From: Turicimonas muris
Lineage (GTDB): Bacteria > Pseudomonadota > Gammaproteobacteria > Burkholderiales > Burkholderiaceae_F
DNA: 64,000 bases
Direction: 5' to 3'
Assembly (NCBI RefSeq): GCF_002221595.1
Contig: NZ_NHMP01000001.1
Span: 186,001-250,000, forward strand
In this document: in pieces, positions 8,680-19,028 of the stretch
How the letters are laid out: every line of letters begins with the position of its first letter
Numbering within the stretch: the first letter of the stretch is position 1
Translations under genes and position numbers: made by a program
Notes under the pieces: model-generated
Databases searched by the model: none
What the model was told of the DNA's origin: nothing
Seen by the model: the letters and a program-made list of their open reading frames with translations, nothing else

Positions 8680-9174
8680 TTATTTGGAACGGAAAAATTC
8701 CCAAATAATGACAATGAAAGCGCCGACGCAAATACAAATGTCAGCAACGTTAAATGCGGGCCAATGATAGTTAACTGCATGGAAGTCCAGAAAATCGACG
8801 ACATAACCTAAATTCATGCGGTCGTAGGCATTTCCGATGGCACCGGCTAAAACGAGAGACAGTCCGAAGCACAAAAAGGGCTTTGAGCTGTTCTTAGCGA
8901 TAAGACACAGAATGACGACGGAAATAACGAGAGCAAGAACCAAGAAAATCGGCTGCTGCCATCCGCCGGCATCTGCAAGAAAGGAGAACGCTGCGCCGGT
9001 GTTGTAAGCAACGACGAGATTGAAGAAGTCAGTGACTCTTTCGGAATCACTGACAATCATTCGATGCTGAATCCAGTACTTGGTCCATTGATCAAGTCCG
9101 ATAAGCAGCGCAGCAAAGAGGGACCACAGGAATACTGCGGTCCAGTTCCAATTATTAGTTTTTTTTGAAGCCAT
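8680..9174 (-). CDS. lspA: Lipoprotein signal peptidase (signal peptidase II)
   Basis: LspA is an inner-membrane aspartyl protease that cleaves prolipoproteins after lipidation. Four transmembrane segments are apparent. The catalytic aspartates are D127 in GYVVDF and D145 in FNVAD, with the GNAYDR block before them. I choose the ATG at 9174; a TTG three bases earlier sits directly on the ileS stop codon (TAA, TTG, ATG in succession). Start and upstream stop are so close that translation is probably coupled to ileS. The LemA lipoprotein in this window would be a substrate. Confidence 0.95.
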   Translation of the reverse strand: MASKKTNNWNWTAVFLWSLFAALLIGLDQWTKYWIQHRMIVSDSERVTDFFNLVVAYNTGAAFSFLADAGGWQQPIFLVLALVISVVILCLIAKNSSKPFLCFGLSLVLAGAIGNAYDRMNLGYVVDFLDFHAVNYHWPAFNVADICICVGAFIVIIWEFFRSK

Positions 9175-9177
9175 CAA

Positions 9178-12048
9178 TTAAGCAAATTTACGTTCTTCAG
9201 GAACACCGAATAGATTGCCTACGCAGCGGCAGCACAATGTCGGATAATTCGAATCTTTCCCGACGCTATCTACATATTGCCAGCAGCGTTCGCATTTCTT
9301 TTCGGTCATTGGCTTAACGATAATTTCGCGTTTGTCAGAGACACCGACAAGTTTTGCAGAACTTGTGATGAAGACATAGCGAAGTTCGTCGCCTAAAGTC
9401 TGGAGGATATCGTATTCGGTTTGCGGTACCTTCAGTTCCACGGCCGCTTGTAATGAGGAACCGACTTTACCTTCAGCTCTGAGAACTTCAATTTCTTTCT
9501 GGACATCGGAGCGGATAGCGCGGATGACAGCCCATTTGTTGAGCAGTTCAACGGATTCGCTGATGACAGGAAGGGCTTCGAATTTTTCCGTGAAGATGGT
9601 TCCGGAGCTCTTAGGATTGAAGTAGGAGTATGCCTCTTCAGCGGTGAAGGAAAGAATCGGAGCAATCATCTTCAAGAACGCATTGGTCAGATACCACAAT
9701 GCGGTCTGAGCTGAACGGCGAGCCTTTGAATCGGCAGCTGTTGTATACAAACGATCCTTGAGAATATCTAAATAGAAACCGCCCAAATCATCGCTGGCAA
9801 AAAGCTGCAGCATGGAGGAAACCATATGGAAGTCATAAGCATCGTACTTAGTCAAAACTTCGTCTTGAAGCTGCTGAGTTCTTGCGATAGCCCATCTATC
9901 CAGTTCTGCTAACTCTTCAACCGGAACGACGTCTTTTTCAATATCAAAGTCGTTGGTGTTGGCCAAGAGGAAGCGGATAGTATTTCTGAAGCGACGGTAG
10001 GAATCTACGGTACCTTTCAGAATTGTCTGGCCGAGAGAAATTTCTCCTGTGTAGTCGGAGCTGCCGACCCATAAACGGATAATTTCAGCACCGTATTTAT
10101 CGGCAATTTCAGAAGGCAGAATGACGTTGCCCAAAGATTTGCTCATCTTGCGGCCTTCTTCGTCTACGGTAAAGCCGTGTGTGAGCAAAGCTTTGTACGG
10201 AGCCCTCTTATCGATGGCACAGCCTGTGAGAAGAGAAGAGTGGAACCATCCTCTGTGCTGGTCGCTGCCTTCGAGGTACAAGTCAGCGGGATAGCCAAGC
10301 TTGTCAGCGTGAGATCCTCTCATGACGGTCATATGAGTAGTACCGGAATCAAACCAAACATCTAATGTGTCAGTAGACTTTTCATACAAATCAACATCTT
10401 TATCGATGAGGTCGGAGACTTTCAGCTTGGTCCAAACTTCGATGCCGCCTTCTTCAACTCTGTCTGCAACATCTCTCAAGATCTTTAATGTATCCGGGTG
10501 AAGTTTGCCGGTTTCTTTATTGATCAAGAAGGGCAGAGGAACACCCCAGGTTCTTTGTCTGGAGATACACCAGTCAGGACGGTTGGCGATCATGTTGTGG
10601 AGTCTGACTTCTCCCCATTCAGGATAGAAAGTCGTGGCTTCAACAGCTTCCAAGGCGACTTTGCGAAGAACAGGTTCTTTTTCAACAGGCTTGCAGACCC
10701 CTTCAGAGTCAGCGACCGGCTCATCCATTCTGATAAACCACTGGTTAGTTGCTCTGTAGATCAACGGTGTCTTATGACGCCAGCAGTGCATGTAGCTGTG
10801 GCTGATAGTCTCGTGATTAAGGAGGTTGCCGGCAACGGTCAATGCATCCAAAATCTTGGGCTGAGCTTTCCAAACATTTAAGCCGGCAAACATCGGCAGC
10901 CAAGAGGCATAGACGCCGTCTGCCTGAACGGGATTGAGGATCTCGTCGTTGGTTAATCCGTCTTTCTTGCAGGAGACGTAGTCGTCCACACCGTATGCAG
11001 GAGCACTGTGAACGATACCGGTACCGGCTGTTGCATCAACGTAATCGGCGATGATGACTGGTGAAAATCTGTCATAGCCTTTGTCGAGACCGGCAAGGGG
11101 ATGTTTGAAACGAAGGTGATAAAGATCGGAGCCTTTTGCTTTGCCGATAACTTTTCCTTCTAAGCCATAACGTTTGAGGGCATCTTCATACAGACCTTCG
11201 GCAAGGATGAAGTTTCTATGCGGTGTTTCAACGACAACATAGTCTAAATCCGGGCTGAAGTTCAAAGCCTGGTTTGCCGGGATTGTCCAAGGAGTGGTTG
11301 TCCAGATTACGGTTGCGGTCGGCTTGGTCAATTTGACATTGAAAAGCTCTTCGGCTCTGGCTTTGTCTTCGTCAGCCAGGGGGAAAGCAACATCAATGGC
11401 GGGGCTGCTTCTGTCCGCATATTCAACTTCAGCTTCAGCCAAGGCACTCTTGCAATCGAAGCACCAGTTAACCGGTTTAAGGCCGCGGTAGACGTAACCT
11501 TTTTCCAAAATGATACCGAGGGCGCGAATTTCTTCCGCTTCAGTTTTCGGACGCATGGTCAAATATGGATCGGACCAATCACCGAGAACGCCGAGGCGCT
11601 TGAAGCCTGCCATTTGGTTCTTAATTTGTTCTTTGGCGTAGGCGCGGCATTTAGCCATGATTTCTTCTTTAGGAAGATTCTTGCCGTAAGTCTTTTCAAT
11701 TTGAATTTCGATCGGCATGCCATGGCAGTCCCAGCCCGGGACGTAAGGAGCATCAAAACCCTGGAGTGTACGGGTTTTGCAGATGATGTCCTTTAGGACC
11801 TTATTGACAGCGTGTCCGACGTGAATGTTGCCGTTTGCATAGGGAGGGCCGTCGTGGAGAAGAAATTTAGGCGCACCTTTGCGTGCAGCTCTGATTTTTC
11901 CGTAAACATCCTTAGCTTCCCATTCTTTGATGAACTCAGGCTCACGCTTGGGCAAGTTGCCTCTCATCGGAAATTCAGTATCAGGAAGATTTAACGGAAA
12001 TTTTTTTACTTCGGTCGCATCCGAATTCTGTTTATTTGCTTTTGACAT
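9178..12048 (-). CDS. ileS: Isoleucyl-tRNA synthetase
   Basis: IleS charges tRNA-Ile. The 956-residue protein has the class I HIGH-type motif in GNIHVGH (about residues 73-79), the editing (CP1) domain, the KMSKS motif near residue 637 and a C-terminal zinc finger (CERCW...CCRC). This is the architecture of the mupirocin-sensitive bacterial type. The gene lies 41 bp downstream of ribF and abuts lspA, the standard proteobacterial order. Confidence 0.98.
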   Translation of the reverse strand: MSKANKQNSDATEVKKFPLNLPDTEFPMRGNLPKREPEFIKEWEAKDVYGKIRAARKGAPKFLLHDGPPYANGNIHVGHAVNKVLKDIICKTRTLQGFDAPYVPGWDCHGMPIEIQIEKTYGKNLPKEEIMAKCRAYAKEQIKNQMAGFKRLGVLGDWSDPYLTMRPKTEAEEIRALGIILEKGYVYRGLKPVNWCFDCKSALAEAEVEYADRSSPAIDVAFPLADEDKARAEELFNVKLTKPTATVIWTTTPWTIPANQALNFSPDLDYVVVETPHRNFILAEGLYEDALKRYGLEGKVIGKAKGSDLYHLRFKHPLAGLDKGYDRFSPVIIADYVDATAGTGIVHSAPAYGVDDYVSCKKDGLTNDEILNPVQADGVYASWLPMFAGLNVWKAQPKILDALTVAGNLLNHETISHSYMHCWRHKTPLIYRATNQWFIRMDEPVADSEGVCKPVEKEPVLRKVALEAVEATTFYPEWGEVRLHNMIANRPDWCISRQRTWGVPLPFLINKETGKLHPDTLKILRDVADRVEEGGIEVWTKLKVSDLIDKDVDLYEKSTDTLDVWFDSGTTHMTVMRGSHADKLGYPADLYLEGSDQHRGWFHSSLLTGCAIDKRAPYKALLTHGFTVDEEGRKMSKSLGNVILPSEIADKYGAEIIRLWVGSSDYTGEISLGQTILKGTVDSYRRFRNTIRFLLANTNDFDIEKDVVPVEELAELDRWAIARTQQLQDEVLTKYDAYDFHMVSSMLQLFASDDLGGFYLDILKDRLYTTAADSKARRSAQTALWYLTNAFLKMIAPILSFTAEEAYSYFNPKSSGTIFTEKFEALPVISESVELLNKWAVIRAIRSDVQKEIEVLRAEGKVGSSLQAAVELKVPQTEYDILQTLGDELRYVFITSSAKLVGVSDKREIIVKPMTEKKCERCWQYVDSVGKDSNYPTLCCRCVGNLFGVPEERKFA

Positions 12049-12089
12049 AATTCCTTGGCCCCCTCGGGCTCTTCAAGGTTAATAAAAAA

Positions 12090-13034
12090 CTAAACGGACA
12101 AGCCTAAAATTTGCTTTGCCTTTTTCTGGTCATCAGCAATCGCTGCCCGCAACTCTTCGAGAGAATTGAATTTCTTCTCATCTCGGATCTTCGCAAAGAA
12201 TTCTACATTGACAATCTTGTCATAGAGGTCTTCATGGAAATTAAATAAATGAGTTTCGAGTAAATACTCACCGTGATCATCGACGGTCGGTCTTTTTCCG
12301 ATACAGGCGACGCCTTCAATCGGGCGCGGAGCTATGCCGTGAGCTTTTACGGCGTAGACACCGGTGATTGCCGGGCGAGCTTTGGAGTACGGTGGAAGAA
12401 TTCTTTGATTAATCGTTGGGAAACCGAGCTTGCGGCCTAACTGTTTTCCGTGAAGAACTTTTCCGGAAAGACTGTAATGGCGTCCAAGCATATAGTTTGC
12501 CGAAGCAATGTCGCCTCTGGCTAAGGCTTGACGAATGCGGGAACTGGAAATAGCCGCCTCCCCGTGATAAATCATGGGCATAGGATGAACTTCAAAATGA
12601 AATTCTTTTCCCAGATCTTCCAGTGTGTGGAAATCTCCCGCTCTCTTAGCACCGAAGTGAAAGTTTTCTCCTACGGTGACCCAACGAGCGTGCAGACCTT
12701 GTACTAGCAGGTCTTTAACGAAGTCATACGGACTTAAGGAAGCCAGCTTTTCATCGAATTTAAGAATGTAGACTCGTTCGATCCCGCTTCCCTTCAGTGC
12801 TTCCACTTTATCGTGAAGGCTCAAGATTCTTGCGGGGGCGGCATCCGGATTAAAAAATTCCCGAGGATGAGGTTCAAAAGTCAGAATCGCCGGGCATAAC
12901 AGTCTGGCATGTGCAGCCTCAACTACTTCCCGAATTAAAGCCTGATGGCCGAGATGTACCCCGTCAAAGTTGCCGATGGCCACGGCACAGTCCAATCTAT
13001 CTTCTGGTTTTGGCAGTCCTCGAAAAACTTTCAT
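12090..13034 (-). CDS. ribF: Bifunctional riboflavin kinase / FAD synthetase
   Basis: RibF phosphorylates riboflavin to FMN and adenylates FMN to FAD. The nucleotidyltransferase domain carries GNFDGVHLGHQ at about residues 21-31. The kinase domain begins near residue 185 with GKVLHGKQLGRKLGFPTIN. I take the ATG at 13034, preceded by GAGG, giving 314 residues; an upstream in-frame TTG would add three residues but contains the ribosome-binding site. It is the first gene of the ribF-ileS-lspA-coaBC-dut operon and is divergent from purN. Confidence 0.96.
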   Translation of the reverse strand: MKVFRGLPKPEDRLDCAVAIGNFDGVHLGHQALIREVVEAAHARLLCPAILTFEPHPREFFNPDAAPARILSLHDKVEALKGSGIERVYILKFDEKLASLSPYDFVKDLLVQGLHARWVTVGENFHFGAKRAGDFHTLEDLGKEFHFEVHPMPMIYHGEAAISSSRIRQALARGDIASANYMLGRHYSLSGKVLHGKQLGRKLGFPTINQRILPPYSKARPAITGVYAVKAHGIAPRPIEGVACIGKRPTVDDHGEYLLETHLFNFHEDLYDKIVNVEFFAKIRDEKKFNSLEELRAAIADDQKKAKQILGLSV

Positions 13035-13213
13035 TTTCCTCAAATCTCAAAAAATAACTGTAACGATCAATTATGCCAGCATCGATTTGGATTCTCATTT
13101 TTGGATGTAAGAATCTTTTCTAACAAGAAGTTTCTTTGGAAATAGGAACGCATCAATTTTGAGCCTGAGTTTCAGAACCTCTAATTGTGTATACTCGATC
13201 AGATTACCTTATC

Positions 13214-13230
13214 AAAGGCCACAGGCCTTT
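13214..13230 (+). promoter_or_regulatory. Perfect hairpin in the purN leader
   Basis: AAAGGCC-ACA-GGCCTTT is a perfect 7-bp stem with a 3-nt loop, 22 nt before the purN ATG. It has no T tract, so it is not a classical terminator. It could affect translation initiation or mRNA stability. It does not match the enteric PurR operator. Confidence 0.45.
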
Positions 13231-13251
13231 CTACTATCAGTGTTCAATTTT

Positions 13252-13896
13252 ATGAAAAACATCGTCGTTCTCATTTCCGGGCGCGGAAGCAACTTTAAAG
13301 CAGTTTATGAAACAAGCGCAAAAGAAAAATGGGCTGAGATTTGGGGTATTCGCATTGTCGGCGTCATTTCCAACCGCCCTGATGCCGCCGGTTTGGAATT
13401 TGCTCAAAGCGTCGGCATTCCGACCGCAGTAGTTGATCATAAGAAGTATGAAGACAGAGAAAGCTTCGAGAGAGATCTGGTCAAGCAAATTGAAGCATTC
13501 CGCGGAGATTTGGTTGTTCTTGCCGGGTTTATGCGTGTTTTGACACCGTATTTTGTCCGTCAGTATCCGGGAAGAATTCTCAACATTCATCCGGCACTTC
13601 TGCCGTCTTTTCCCGGTCTGCATACCCATGAAAGAGCACTGGAAGCGGGCGTCCGCATCCACGGAGTAACGGTACATTTTGTTTCCGATGTGCTCGACGG
13701 CGGCGAAATAATCGGACAGGCTGCCGTTCCTGTTTTAGCAGGAGATACCCCTGACAAGCTGGCTGAAAGAGTACTCAAAAAAGAGCACATACTCTACCCA
13801 AGAGCAATCCGCCTGGTAGCCTGTCAAAAGGTACGACTGGAAGAAGGTACAGTCAAGATGGATCTTGAATCCAGTGAGCAATTAGCAATTTTCTAA
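13252..13896 (+). CDS. purN: Phosphoribosylglycinamide formyltransferase
   Basis: PurN transfers a formyl group from 10-formyltetrahydrofolate to GAR in purine synthesis. Family motifs include VVLISGRGSNFKA at the N terminus, LAGFMRVL, and NIHPALLPSFPG followed by GVTVHFV (catalytic Asn, His and the downstream Asp in DVLDGGEII). From the ATG at 13252 the protein has 214 residues, the usual length. A longer frame opens at a TTG at 13159 but the added residues are not family sequence. No strong Shine-Dalgarno is visible; a hairpin at 13214-13230 lies just upstream. rsmB follows after 7 bp. Confidence 0.95.
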   Translation: MKNIVVLISGRGSNFKAVYETSAKEKWAEIWGIRIVGVISNRPDAAGLEFAQSVGIPTAVVDHKKYEDRESFERDLVKQIEAFRGDLVVLAGFMRVLTPYFVRQYPGRILNIHPALLPSFPGLHTHERALEAGVRIHGVTVHFVSDVLDGGEIIGQAAVPVLAGDTPDKLAERVLKKEHILYPRAIRLVACQKVRLEEGTVKMDLESSEQLAIF

Positions 13897-13903
13897 GTTA
13901 AAA

Positions 13904-15460
13904 ATGGCAACAGAAAAACCAAGATCAGCCAGAAAGCCCGGCTATAAGCGTCAGGATGCACCCAAACGCAAATTAACTGACAGACAAAAAGCGGCGAAAG
14001 AACGTTGGGCGAAGATGACTCCGGAAGAGCGTCAAACGCATGACAAAACTAAGGCTCCGAATCCGAGAATGCAGAAGCAGCATCCAGGACAAGTCCGCAT
14101 CACTTCTTTAGTGGTCGATGAACTGGGCAAAGCTTTAAGAACTATTTTGAAGCTTGACGGGCCGGCCGATGTTCTGATGAGCATTTACTTTAAGAATGCA
14201 CGGCATTTAGGTCCGAGAGAAAGAACGCTCATTGCTGAAGGCATCTATTACACCATGCGTCATCTTTCTATGATCACTTGGAGGATGAATCCGGTAAGAC
14301 CTGACAAAGCGCCGCGTTTGACCGGTTTGCTTGCGTTGGCTCTGCAGCATGGGTTGGATGCTATCCATGATCAGATTTTAGGCAAAGAAAAAGAAACTCT
14401 GAAAAACATGCTTGCTCCTAAGAGTTCTGACGCTCCGAAAGAGATTCAAGCTGAAGTGCCGAAATGGCTGTATGACTTGGCGGTGGTACAGTGCACCGAC
14501 CATAAGGCTTTGTTTGAAGCCATGCAGGAAGGCGCTCCTTTGGATTTGCGCGTTAATAGCCTTAAGAGTACGCCGGATGAAGTTATTCTGGAATTGGAAG
14601 AGCACGGCGTCAAAGCAGAAAAGGGCATATACAGTCCTGACTGCGTCCGTCTCTTTACTAAGCCTGCTCTGACTCAATGGCCTATTTACAAAGAAGGCAA
14701 GGTTGACGTGCAGGATGAAGGCAGTCAACTGATTGCTCGCCTGATGCAACCTAAACGCGGTGAAATGATTTGCGACTTCTGTGCCGGTGCCGGCGGTAAA
14801 ACACTGGCTCTGGGCGCCCTTATGAAGAGTTCAGGCCGAATCTATGCTTTTGATGTCAATGAGAAGCGTCTGAACGGTCTTGCCCCGCGTATGAGAAGAG
14901 CCGGATTAAGCAATATTTATCCGGTTGTCATTCGTGATGAACACGACAAGCATATCAAACGTCTTTACGGCAAGATGGATCGCGTTCTTGTCGATGCTCC
15001 ATGTTCAGGGACCGGAACCTACAGAAGGAATCCTGATCTGAAATGGAGATTTGGCGAAGAAGAACTGAACAGAATTAATGATATTCAAAAGTCGGTCCTG
15101 CGCAGCGCAGCAAAGATGCTGAAACCGGGCGGTCGTTTGGTTTATTCCACCTGTTCTATTTTGAAGCGCGAGAATCAGGATGTGATTGAAGAGTTCCTGA
15201 AAGAGAATGAAGATTTCGAGCTGCTTGATGCTTTTGATATTCTTCAGAAGCAGGGAGTAGAAATCAATCCTTATCAGAAGGAACGCTTCGGAGAATATTT
15301 TGTGATGCTTCCGCATTTGAATAAGACTGATGGTTTCTTCGGTGCGGTACTTCAGAAGAAAAGAGCAGAAAAGCCAAGCAAACGTTTGACCCAAAATACT
15401 CCGGAAAATGCAGAGGCTGAAAAGCCGGCTGAGAAAAAGGCTGAAGAGGCTGCGAAGTAG
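13904..15460 (+). CDS. rsmB: 16S rRNA (cytosine-5) methyltransferase RsmB-like, with extended ends
   Basis: RsmB methylates a cytosine of 16S rRNA. After a basic leader of about 60 residues rich in K/R/P comes a NusB-like RNA-binding domain (about 65-180), then a SAM-dependent methyltransferase domain with CDFCAGAGGKTLALG. The two conserved cysteines are in DAPCSGTG (near 364) and YSTCSI (near 413). At 518 residues it is longer than E. coli RsmB (429); the excess is the basic N-terminal leader and an A/E/K-rich tail of about 30 residues. purN-rsmB adjacency is conserved in related bacteria. A strong bidirectional terminator follows. Confidence 0.9.
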   Translation: MATEKPRSARKPGYKRQDAPKRKLTDRQKAAKERWAKMTPEERQTHDKTKAPNPRMQKQHPGQVRITSLVVDELGKALRTILKLDGPADVLMSIYFKNARHLGPRERTLIAEGIYYTMRHLSMITWRMNPVRPDKAPRLTGLLALALQHGLDAIHDQILGKEKETLKNMLAPKSSDAPKEIQAEVPKWLYDLAVVQCTDHKALFEAMQEGAPLDLRVNSLKSTPDEVILELEEHGVKAEKGIYSPDCVRLFTKPALTQWPIYKEGKVDVQDEGSQLIARLMQPKRGEMICDFCAGAGGKTLALGALMKSSGRIYAFDVNEKRLNGLAPRMRRAGLSNIYPVVIRDEHDKHIKRLYGKMDRVLVDAPCSGTGTYRRNPDLKWRFGEEELNRINDIQKSVLRSAAKMLKPGGRLVYSTCSILKRENQDVIEEFLKENEDFELLDAFDILQKQGVEINPYQKERFGEYFVMLPHLNKTDGFFGAVLQKKRAEKPSKRLTQNTPENAEAEKPAEKKAEEAAK

Positions 15461-15509
15461 GTCAGGAAAAAAGAGCAGAGGCAGCGATTTTGTCTCAGGC
15501 TCTCCGGAC

Positions 15510-15545
15510 AACAAAAAACCGAAGCGGACGCTTCGGTTTTTTGTT
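15510..15545. terminator. Bidirectional terminator between rsmB and rpmG
   Basis: A near-perfect palindrome runs from 15510 to 15545: ACCGAAGCG, a short loop and CGCTTCGGT, flanked by A6 on the left and T6 on the right. It therefore works as a terminator for both rsmB (plus) and rpmB-rpmG (minus). Confidence 0.92.
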
Positions 15546-15561
15546 GAGAATCTTAGCTGAA

Positions 15562-15729
15562 TTACTTCAACTTCGTTTCTTTGTAGACCACGTGCTTGCG
15601 AGCAACAGGGTCGTATTTGCTCATTTCCATTTTGCCACTTTGATTACGTTTGTTCTTAGTGGTTGTATAGAAGTGGCCGGTTCCAGCGCTGGATACCAAT
15701 TTGATTTTTTCACGAATACCTTTCGCCAT
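15562..15729 (-). CDS. rpmG: 50S ribosomal protein L33
   Basis: This is a short 55-residue gene. Its translation begins [13 protein letters not shown] and ends YKETKLK, with the L33 core [11 protein letters not shown] and KYDPV. The ATG is at 15729 with AAGGAG upstream (15737-15742). It follows rpmB by 15 bp, the conserved rpmB-rpmG order. It has no zinc-binding cysteine pairs, so it is the zinc-independent form. Confidence 0.95.
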   Translation of the reverse strand: MAKGIREKIKLVSSAGTGHFYTTTKNKRNQSGKMEMSKYDPVARKHVVYKETKLK

Positions 15730-15744
15730 GGTGAACTCCTTAGA

Positions 15745-15978
15745 TTAGATTTCGCCGCGGGCGCGAAGGTCCGCTAAAACAGCATCAATGCCGTTCTTGT
15801 CAATTGTACGCAGGGCTGCATTGGTCACGCGCAAACGGACCCAGCGGTTTTCGCTTTCAACCCAAAAACGGCGATATTGCAAATTGGGCATGAAGCGACG
15901 CTTTGTTTTGTTGTTCGCGTGCGAAACATTGTTGCCGACCATTGGAGCTTTGCCGGTGACTTGACACACTCGTGCCAT
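15745..15978 (-). CDS. rpmB: 50S ribosomal protein L28
   Basis: L28 is a 77-residue large-subunit protein. The start [10 protein letters not shown], the [10 protein letters not shown] block and the C-terminal [15 protein letters not shown] segment (here [11 protein letters not shown]) identify it. It is the first gene of the rpmB-rpmG operon. Its promoter should lie in 15979-16251, the 273-bp region shared with the divergent ispH; I cannot place it exactly. Confidence 0.97.
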   Translation of the reverse strand: MARVCQVTGKAPMVGNNVSHANNKTKRRFMPNLQYRRFWVESENRWVRLRVTNAALRTIDKNGIDAVLADLRARGEI

Positions 15979-16251
15979 CGCTAACTCTCCAGAAATAAAA
16001 TTGTTTAAAACTTACCCTCAGCAGATTCAAAAAGTGAATAGGCTAGGGACTAAAACACCAAATTATACGTTGTTTTCTTTCACTTTGCATAACTTCAGGA
16101 AAAAATTTCTAAACTTCGCGAGTCCTCACCCTGCCAGACTTTGGAAAGTTTCGGAAATATCATGTTGCAAATGAAACTGTGCGGTCTCTTTTCATAAAAA
16201 ATATAAGATTCTGCCGCTCGACTAAAATCAAAGGTTCATTTGGAGAGGTTG

Positions 16252-17211
16252 ATGAAAATAATACTAGCTCAGCCACGCGGATTTTGTGCCGGAGTAGAAA
16301 GGGCCATAGAAATTGTTGAAAGGGCACTTGAAGTCCATGGGGCTCCTATTTATGTGCGCCATGAGATCGTTCATAACAAATATGTCGTTAATACTCTAAA
16401 GCAAAAGGGGTCGATTTTTGTCAATGAAATTGACGAAGTACCCGATGGCTCCGTTTTAATTTTTTCTGCCCATGGGGTTCCAAAAAAAGTAGCGGAAAAG
16501 GCAGCTTCTCGAGATTTAGTTATCTACGACGCCACTTGTCCCTTGGTAAGAAAGGTCCATGCAGAAGTCTCAAAAATGCATAAAGCCGGTTATGAAATCA
16601 TCATGATCGGCCACGTCGGCCATCCGGAAGTGGAAGGAACCGTAGGTCAGGTTGATCAGCATGTCGAAGTAGTGGAGTCAGCCGAACAAGTCGAAAACCT
16701 TCAGCTCAAGAATCCTGAGAAAGTTGCCTATGTCAGTCAGACAACTATTTCCTGCGACGATTCTAAAGTTGTTATTAATGCCTTGAAGAGGAAATATCCG
16801 AGGGTGCTAGAGCCCAAGAAAGCGGATATTTGCTATGCCACTCAGAACCGCCAAGATGCCGTAAAAGAACTGGCTAAGCGTTCTGATCTGATTTTGGTTG
16901 TAGGAAGCAAAACAAGTTCGAACTCCAATCGTCTGCGTGAAGTAGCTGAAGGGGTCGGCACCAAGGCTTATTTGCTTGATGACGCTTCTGAGATCGATCC
17001 GATTTGGCTTAAAGGTATAGAAAGCATTGGAATTACTGCCGGTGCAAGTGCCCCGGAGATTTTGGTCGAAGAGATTATTGAGAGGCTCAAAGAGTTTGAG
17101 CCTTGTGAGGTGATCGCAATGGAAGGTGTTGAGGAAAACGTAGAGTTCCCGCTTCCAAAAGGCCTATGGAAAAAAGATCTTGAGGAAGCAAAATCTCAAA
17201 ATAAGGTGTGA
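16252..17211 (+). CDS. ispH: 4-hydroxy-3-methylbut-2-enyl diphosphate reductase
   Basis: IspH is the last enzyme of the MEP isoprenoid pathway, a 4Fe-4S protein making IPP and DMAPP. The three cluster cysteines are C12 (PRGFCAGV), C96 (DATCPLV) and C194 (DICYATQ). Active-site residues H41, H74, H124 and E126 are present. The ATG at 16252 follows GGAGAGG with good spacing, giving 319 residues; an upstream in-frame TTG at 16240 lies before the ribosome-binding site. It stands alone, followed by ybaK after 60 bp. Confidence 0.97.
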   Translation: MKIILAQPRGFCAGVERAIEIVERALEVHGAPIYVRHEIVHNKYVVNTLKQKGSIFVNEIDEVPDGSVLIFSAHGVPKKVAEKAASRDLVIYDATCPLVRKVHAEVSKMHKAGYEIIMIGHVGHPEVEGTVGQVDQHVEVVESAEQVENLQLKNPEKVAYVSQTTISCDDSKVVINALKRKYPRVLEPKKADICYATQNRQDAVKELAKRSDLILVVGSKTSSNSNRLREVAEGVGTKAYLLDDASEIDPIWLKGIESIGITAGASAPEILVEEIIERLKEFEPCEVIAMEGVEENVEFPLPKGLWKKDLEEAKSQNKV

Positions 17212-17271
17212 TTTGGCGTAAAAGACGCGAAAAGGAATAACTTCACAGTTCAAAAAACATTTGAGTTCATT

Positions 17272-17763
17272 ATGACTAAAAAGAAAACAGTATCTGAAAC
17301 TCCAGCTACGGCCTGGCTTAAAGCAAAGAAAGTCCCTTATGAAGAGGGGATTTACGAATACGTTGAACATGGCGGTACCAGCCAAGCTGCACAATGTTTC
17401 GGAGTTGATGAACATAATGTCGTCAAGACCTTGATCATGCAGGATGAACACGAAAAACCATTAGTCGTTTTGATGCACGGAGACTATGAAGTCTCGACAA
17501 AGAACCTAGCCCGAGAAATCGGTAAAAAGCACATTCAGCCCTGCAAACCGGAAGTTGCCCAAAGAAATTCGGGCTATCAGGTCGGAGGAACCTCTCCCTT
17601 CGGAACGAAAAAGAATATGCCAATCTATGTAGAGGAAAGCATTCTCAGCTTGCCCTTCATTTACATCAACGGCGGCAGAAGAGGATTCAACGTCAAACTC
17701 GATCCGAAGATTTTGGTGGATGCTCTAGGCGCAACTTCGGTTAATTGCGCCAATCCGAAGTAA
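17272..17763 (+). CDS. ybaK: Cys-tRNA(Pro) deacylase, YbaK/EbsC family
   Basis: YbaK is a trans-editing factor that hydrolyses cysteine mischarged on tRNA-Pro. The 163 residues match the family. NVVKTLIM carries the conserved lysine, followed by GYQVGGTSPFGTKK and the YINGGRRGF loop. The gene ends directly against the 3' end of the convergent tsaD gene with no intervening bases, so no terminator can lie between the two stop codons. Confidence 0.93.
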   Translation: MTKKKTVSETPATAWLKAKKVPYEEGIYEYVEHGGTSQAAQCFGVDEHNVVKTLIMQDEHEKPLVVLMHGDYEVSTKNLAREIGKKHIQPCKPEVAQRNSGYQVGGTSPFGTKKNMPIYVEESILSLPFIYINGGRRGFNVKLDPKILVDALGATSVNCANPK

Positions 17764-18780
17764 TCATTGGAAACCTTCAAGCTGCCACTTCGGTTTAATT
17801 GAGAAGCCCTCCTTCGGGAGGGTTTTGATATTTTGAAGATGGCTTGCTGCTGCAGCGGCAATCATGGCGCCGTTATCCGTGCATAAAGCCAGAGGAGGAA
17901 AATAGACTTTAACGCCAATTTTCTTGCAAGCTTTAATTAATCCTTCGCGCAGTTGTTTGTTTGCACTGACGCCGCCCGCAACGACTAAAGACTTGTATCC
18001 TGTTTTCTTAAGAGCTTTAACGGTTTTCTTGACGAGAACTTCTGTGACGGAATCTACAAAGGCTCTGGCAAGGTCATTTTTAAAAGACTGGGCCGACGGA
18101 TCTTCAGCCAATCTGATGGTATTCATCACTGCAGTTTTTAAGCCGGAAAAACTGAAATCAAGGTTGTCCGCATGAAGCAGGGGACGCGGAAGGTTAATGG
18201 CACCCGGAGTCCCTTGTTCCGCAAAGCGAGACACGGCTGGGCCTCCCGGATAGCATTCTCCAAGCGCCTGAGCGGTTTTATCGAATGCCTCCCCGACAGC
18301 ATCATCTAATGTTTCGCCAAGCAGTTCATATTTACCGGGAGAAGCAACCTTCATAATTTGGGTGTGCCCTCCCGAGACAAGCAGAGCAATAAACGGGAAT
18401 TTAAGATCTTCTCCGGCAAGCAGACAAGAATAAAGATGCCCTTCCATATGGTGGACGCCGATGACTGGAATATTTAACGCCAATCCGATAGCGTAGCCTA
18501 CGGAGGTTCCCACCAAAAGAGCGCCGGCAAGTCCCGGTCCTTCGGTTACCGCAACCGCATCAATGTCTTTTTTGGAGATATTTGCTTCGGAAAGAACTTG
18601 ATCAAGCAGAGGAATGATCCGTCTGATATGGTCACGGCTGGCGAGTTCGGGAACGACGCCTCCGTACAGTTTGTGCATATCAATTTGTGAGTGAAGAGCG
18701 GCGCCGAGCAGCCCTTTTTCGGAATCATAAAGCGCGACCCCGGTTTCATCACAGCTGGATTCAATTCCTAAAATAATCAT
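17764..18780 (-). CDS. tsaD: tRNA N6-adenosine threonylcarbamoyltransferase
   Basis: TsaD transfers the threonylcarbamoyl group to A37 of ANN-decoding tRNAs (t6A). The 338 residues have the ASKHA fold start [15 protein letters not shown], the metal-binding HMEGH motif near residue 111 and the VSGGHTQ segment. Its partners tsaE (41629) and tsaC (54379) are elsewhere in this window; tsaB was not seen. The start is ATG at 18780. It is divergent from rpsU across about 250 bp, a neighbourhood common in proteobacteria. Confidence 0.97.
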   Translation of the reverse strand: MIILGIESSCDETGVALYDSEKGLLGAALHSQIDMHKLYGGVVPELASRDHIRRIIPLLDQVLSEANISKKDIDAVAVTEGPGLAGALLVGTSVGYAIGLALNIPVIGVHHMEGHLYSCLLAGEDLKFPFIALLVSGGHTQIMKVASPGKYELLGETLDDAVGEAFDKTAQALGECYPGGPAVSRFAEQGTPGAINLPRPLLHADNLDFSFSGLKTAVMNTIRLAEDPSAQSFKNDLARAFVDSVTEVLVKKTVKALKKTGYKSLVVAGGVSANKQLREGLIKACKKIGVKVYFPPLALCTDNGAMIAAAAASHLQNIKTLPKEGFSIKPKWQLEGFQ

Positions 18781-19028
18781 GTTTTTGCCTTATAAGAAGA
18801 GAGTCAATTCTAATCTCCTAAAAAAAGTCCAAGGAGCGGAATGTTCTCAAAAGGTGATTTTCTTCTTCGTTACATAAAAAATACATATTCTCAAAAGAAT
18901 CAAAGGAAAAAATTCTGAATTTGGATTACAATTGCAAACTTTCGAGTCATATAGAAGTTAGTTTGAATCTCTATAGTTGACTCAAACAAGTACACTTTTT
19001 AGTTAATTAATTTTAGTTTAGGTGCTAG

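Noticed and set aside
10498..10881. A 127-codon plus-strand frame inside ileS
   Set aside because: It is antisense to a fully conserved ileS region and has no recognisable domain.
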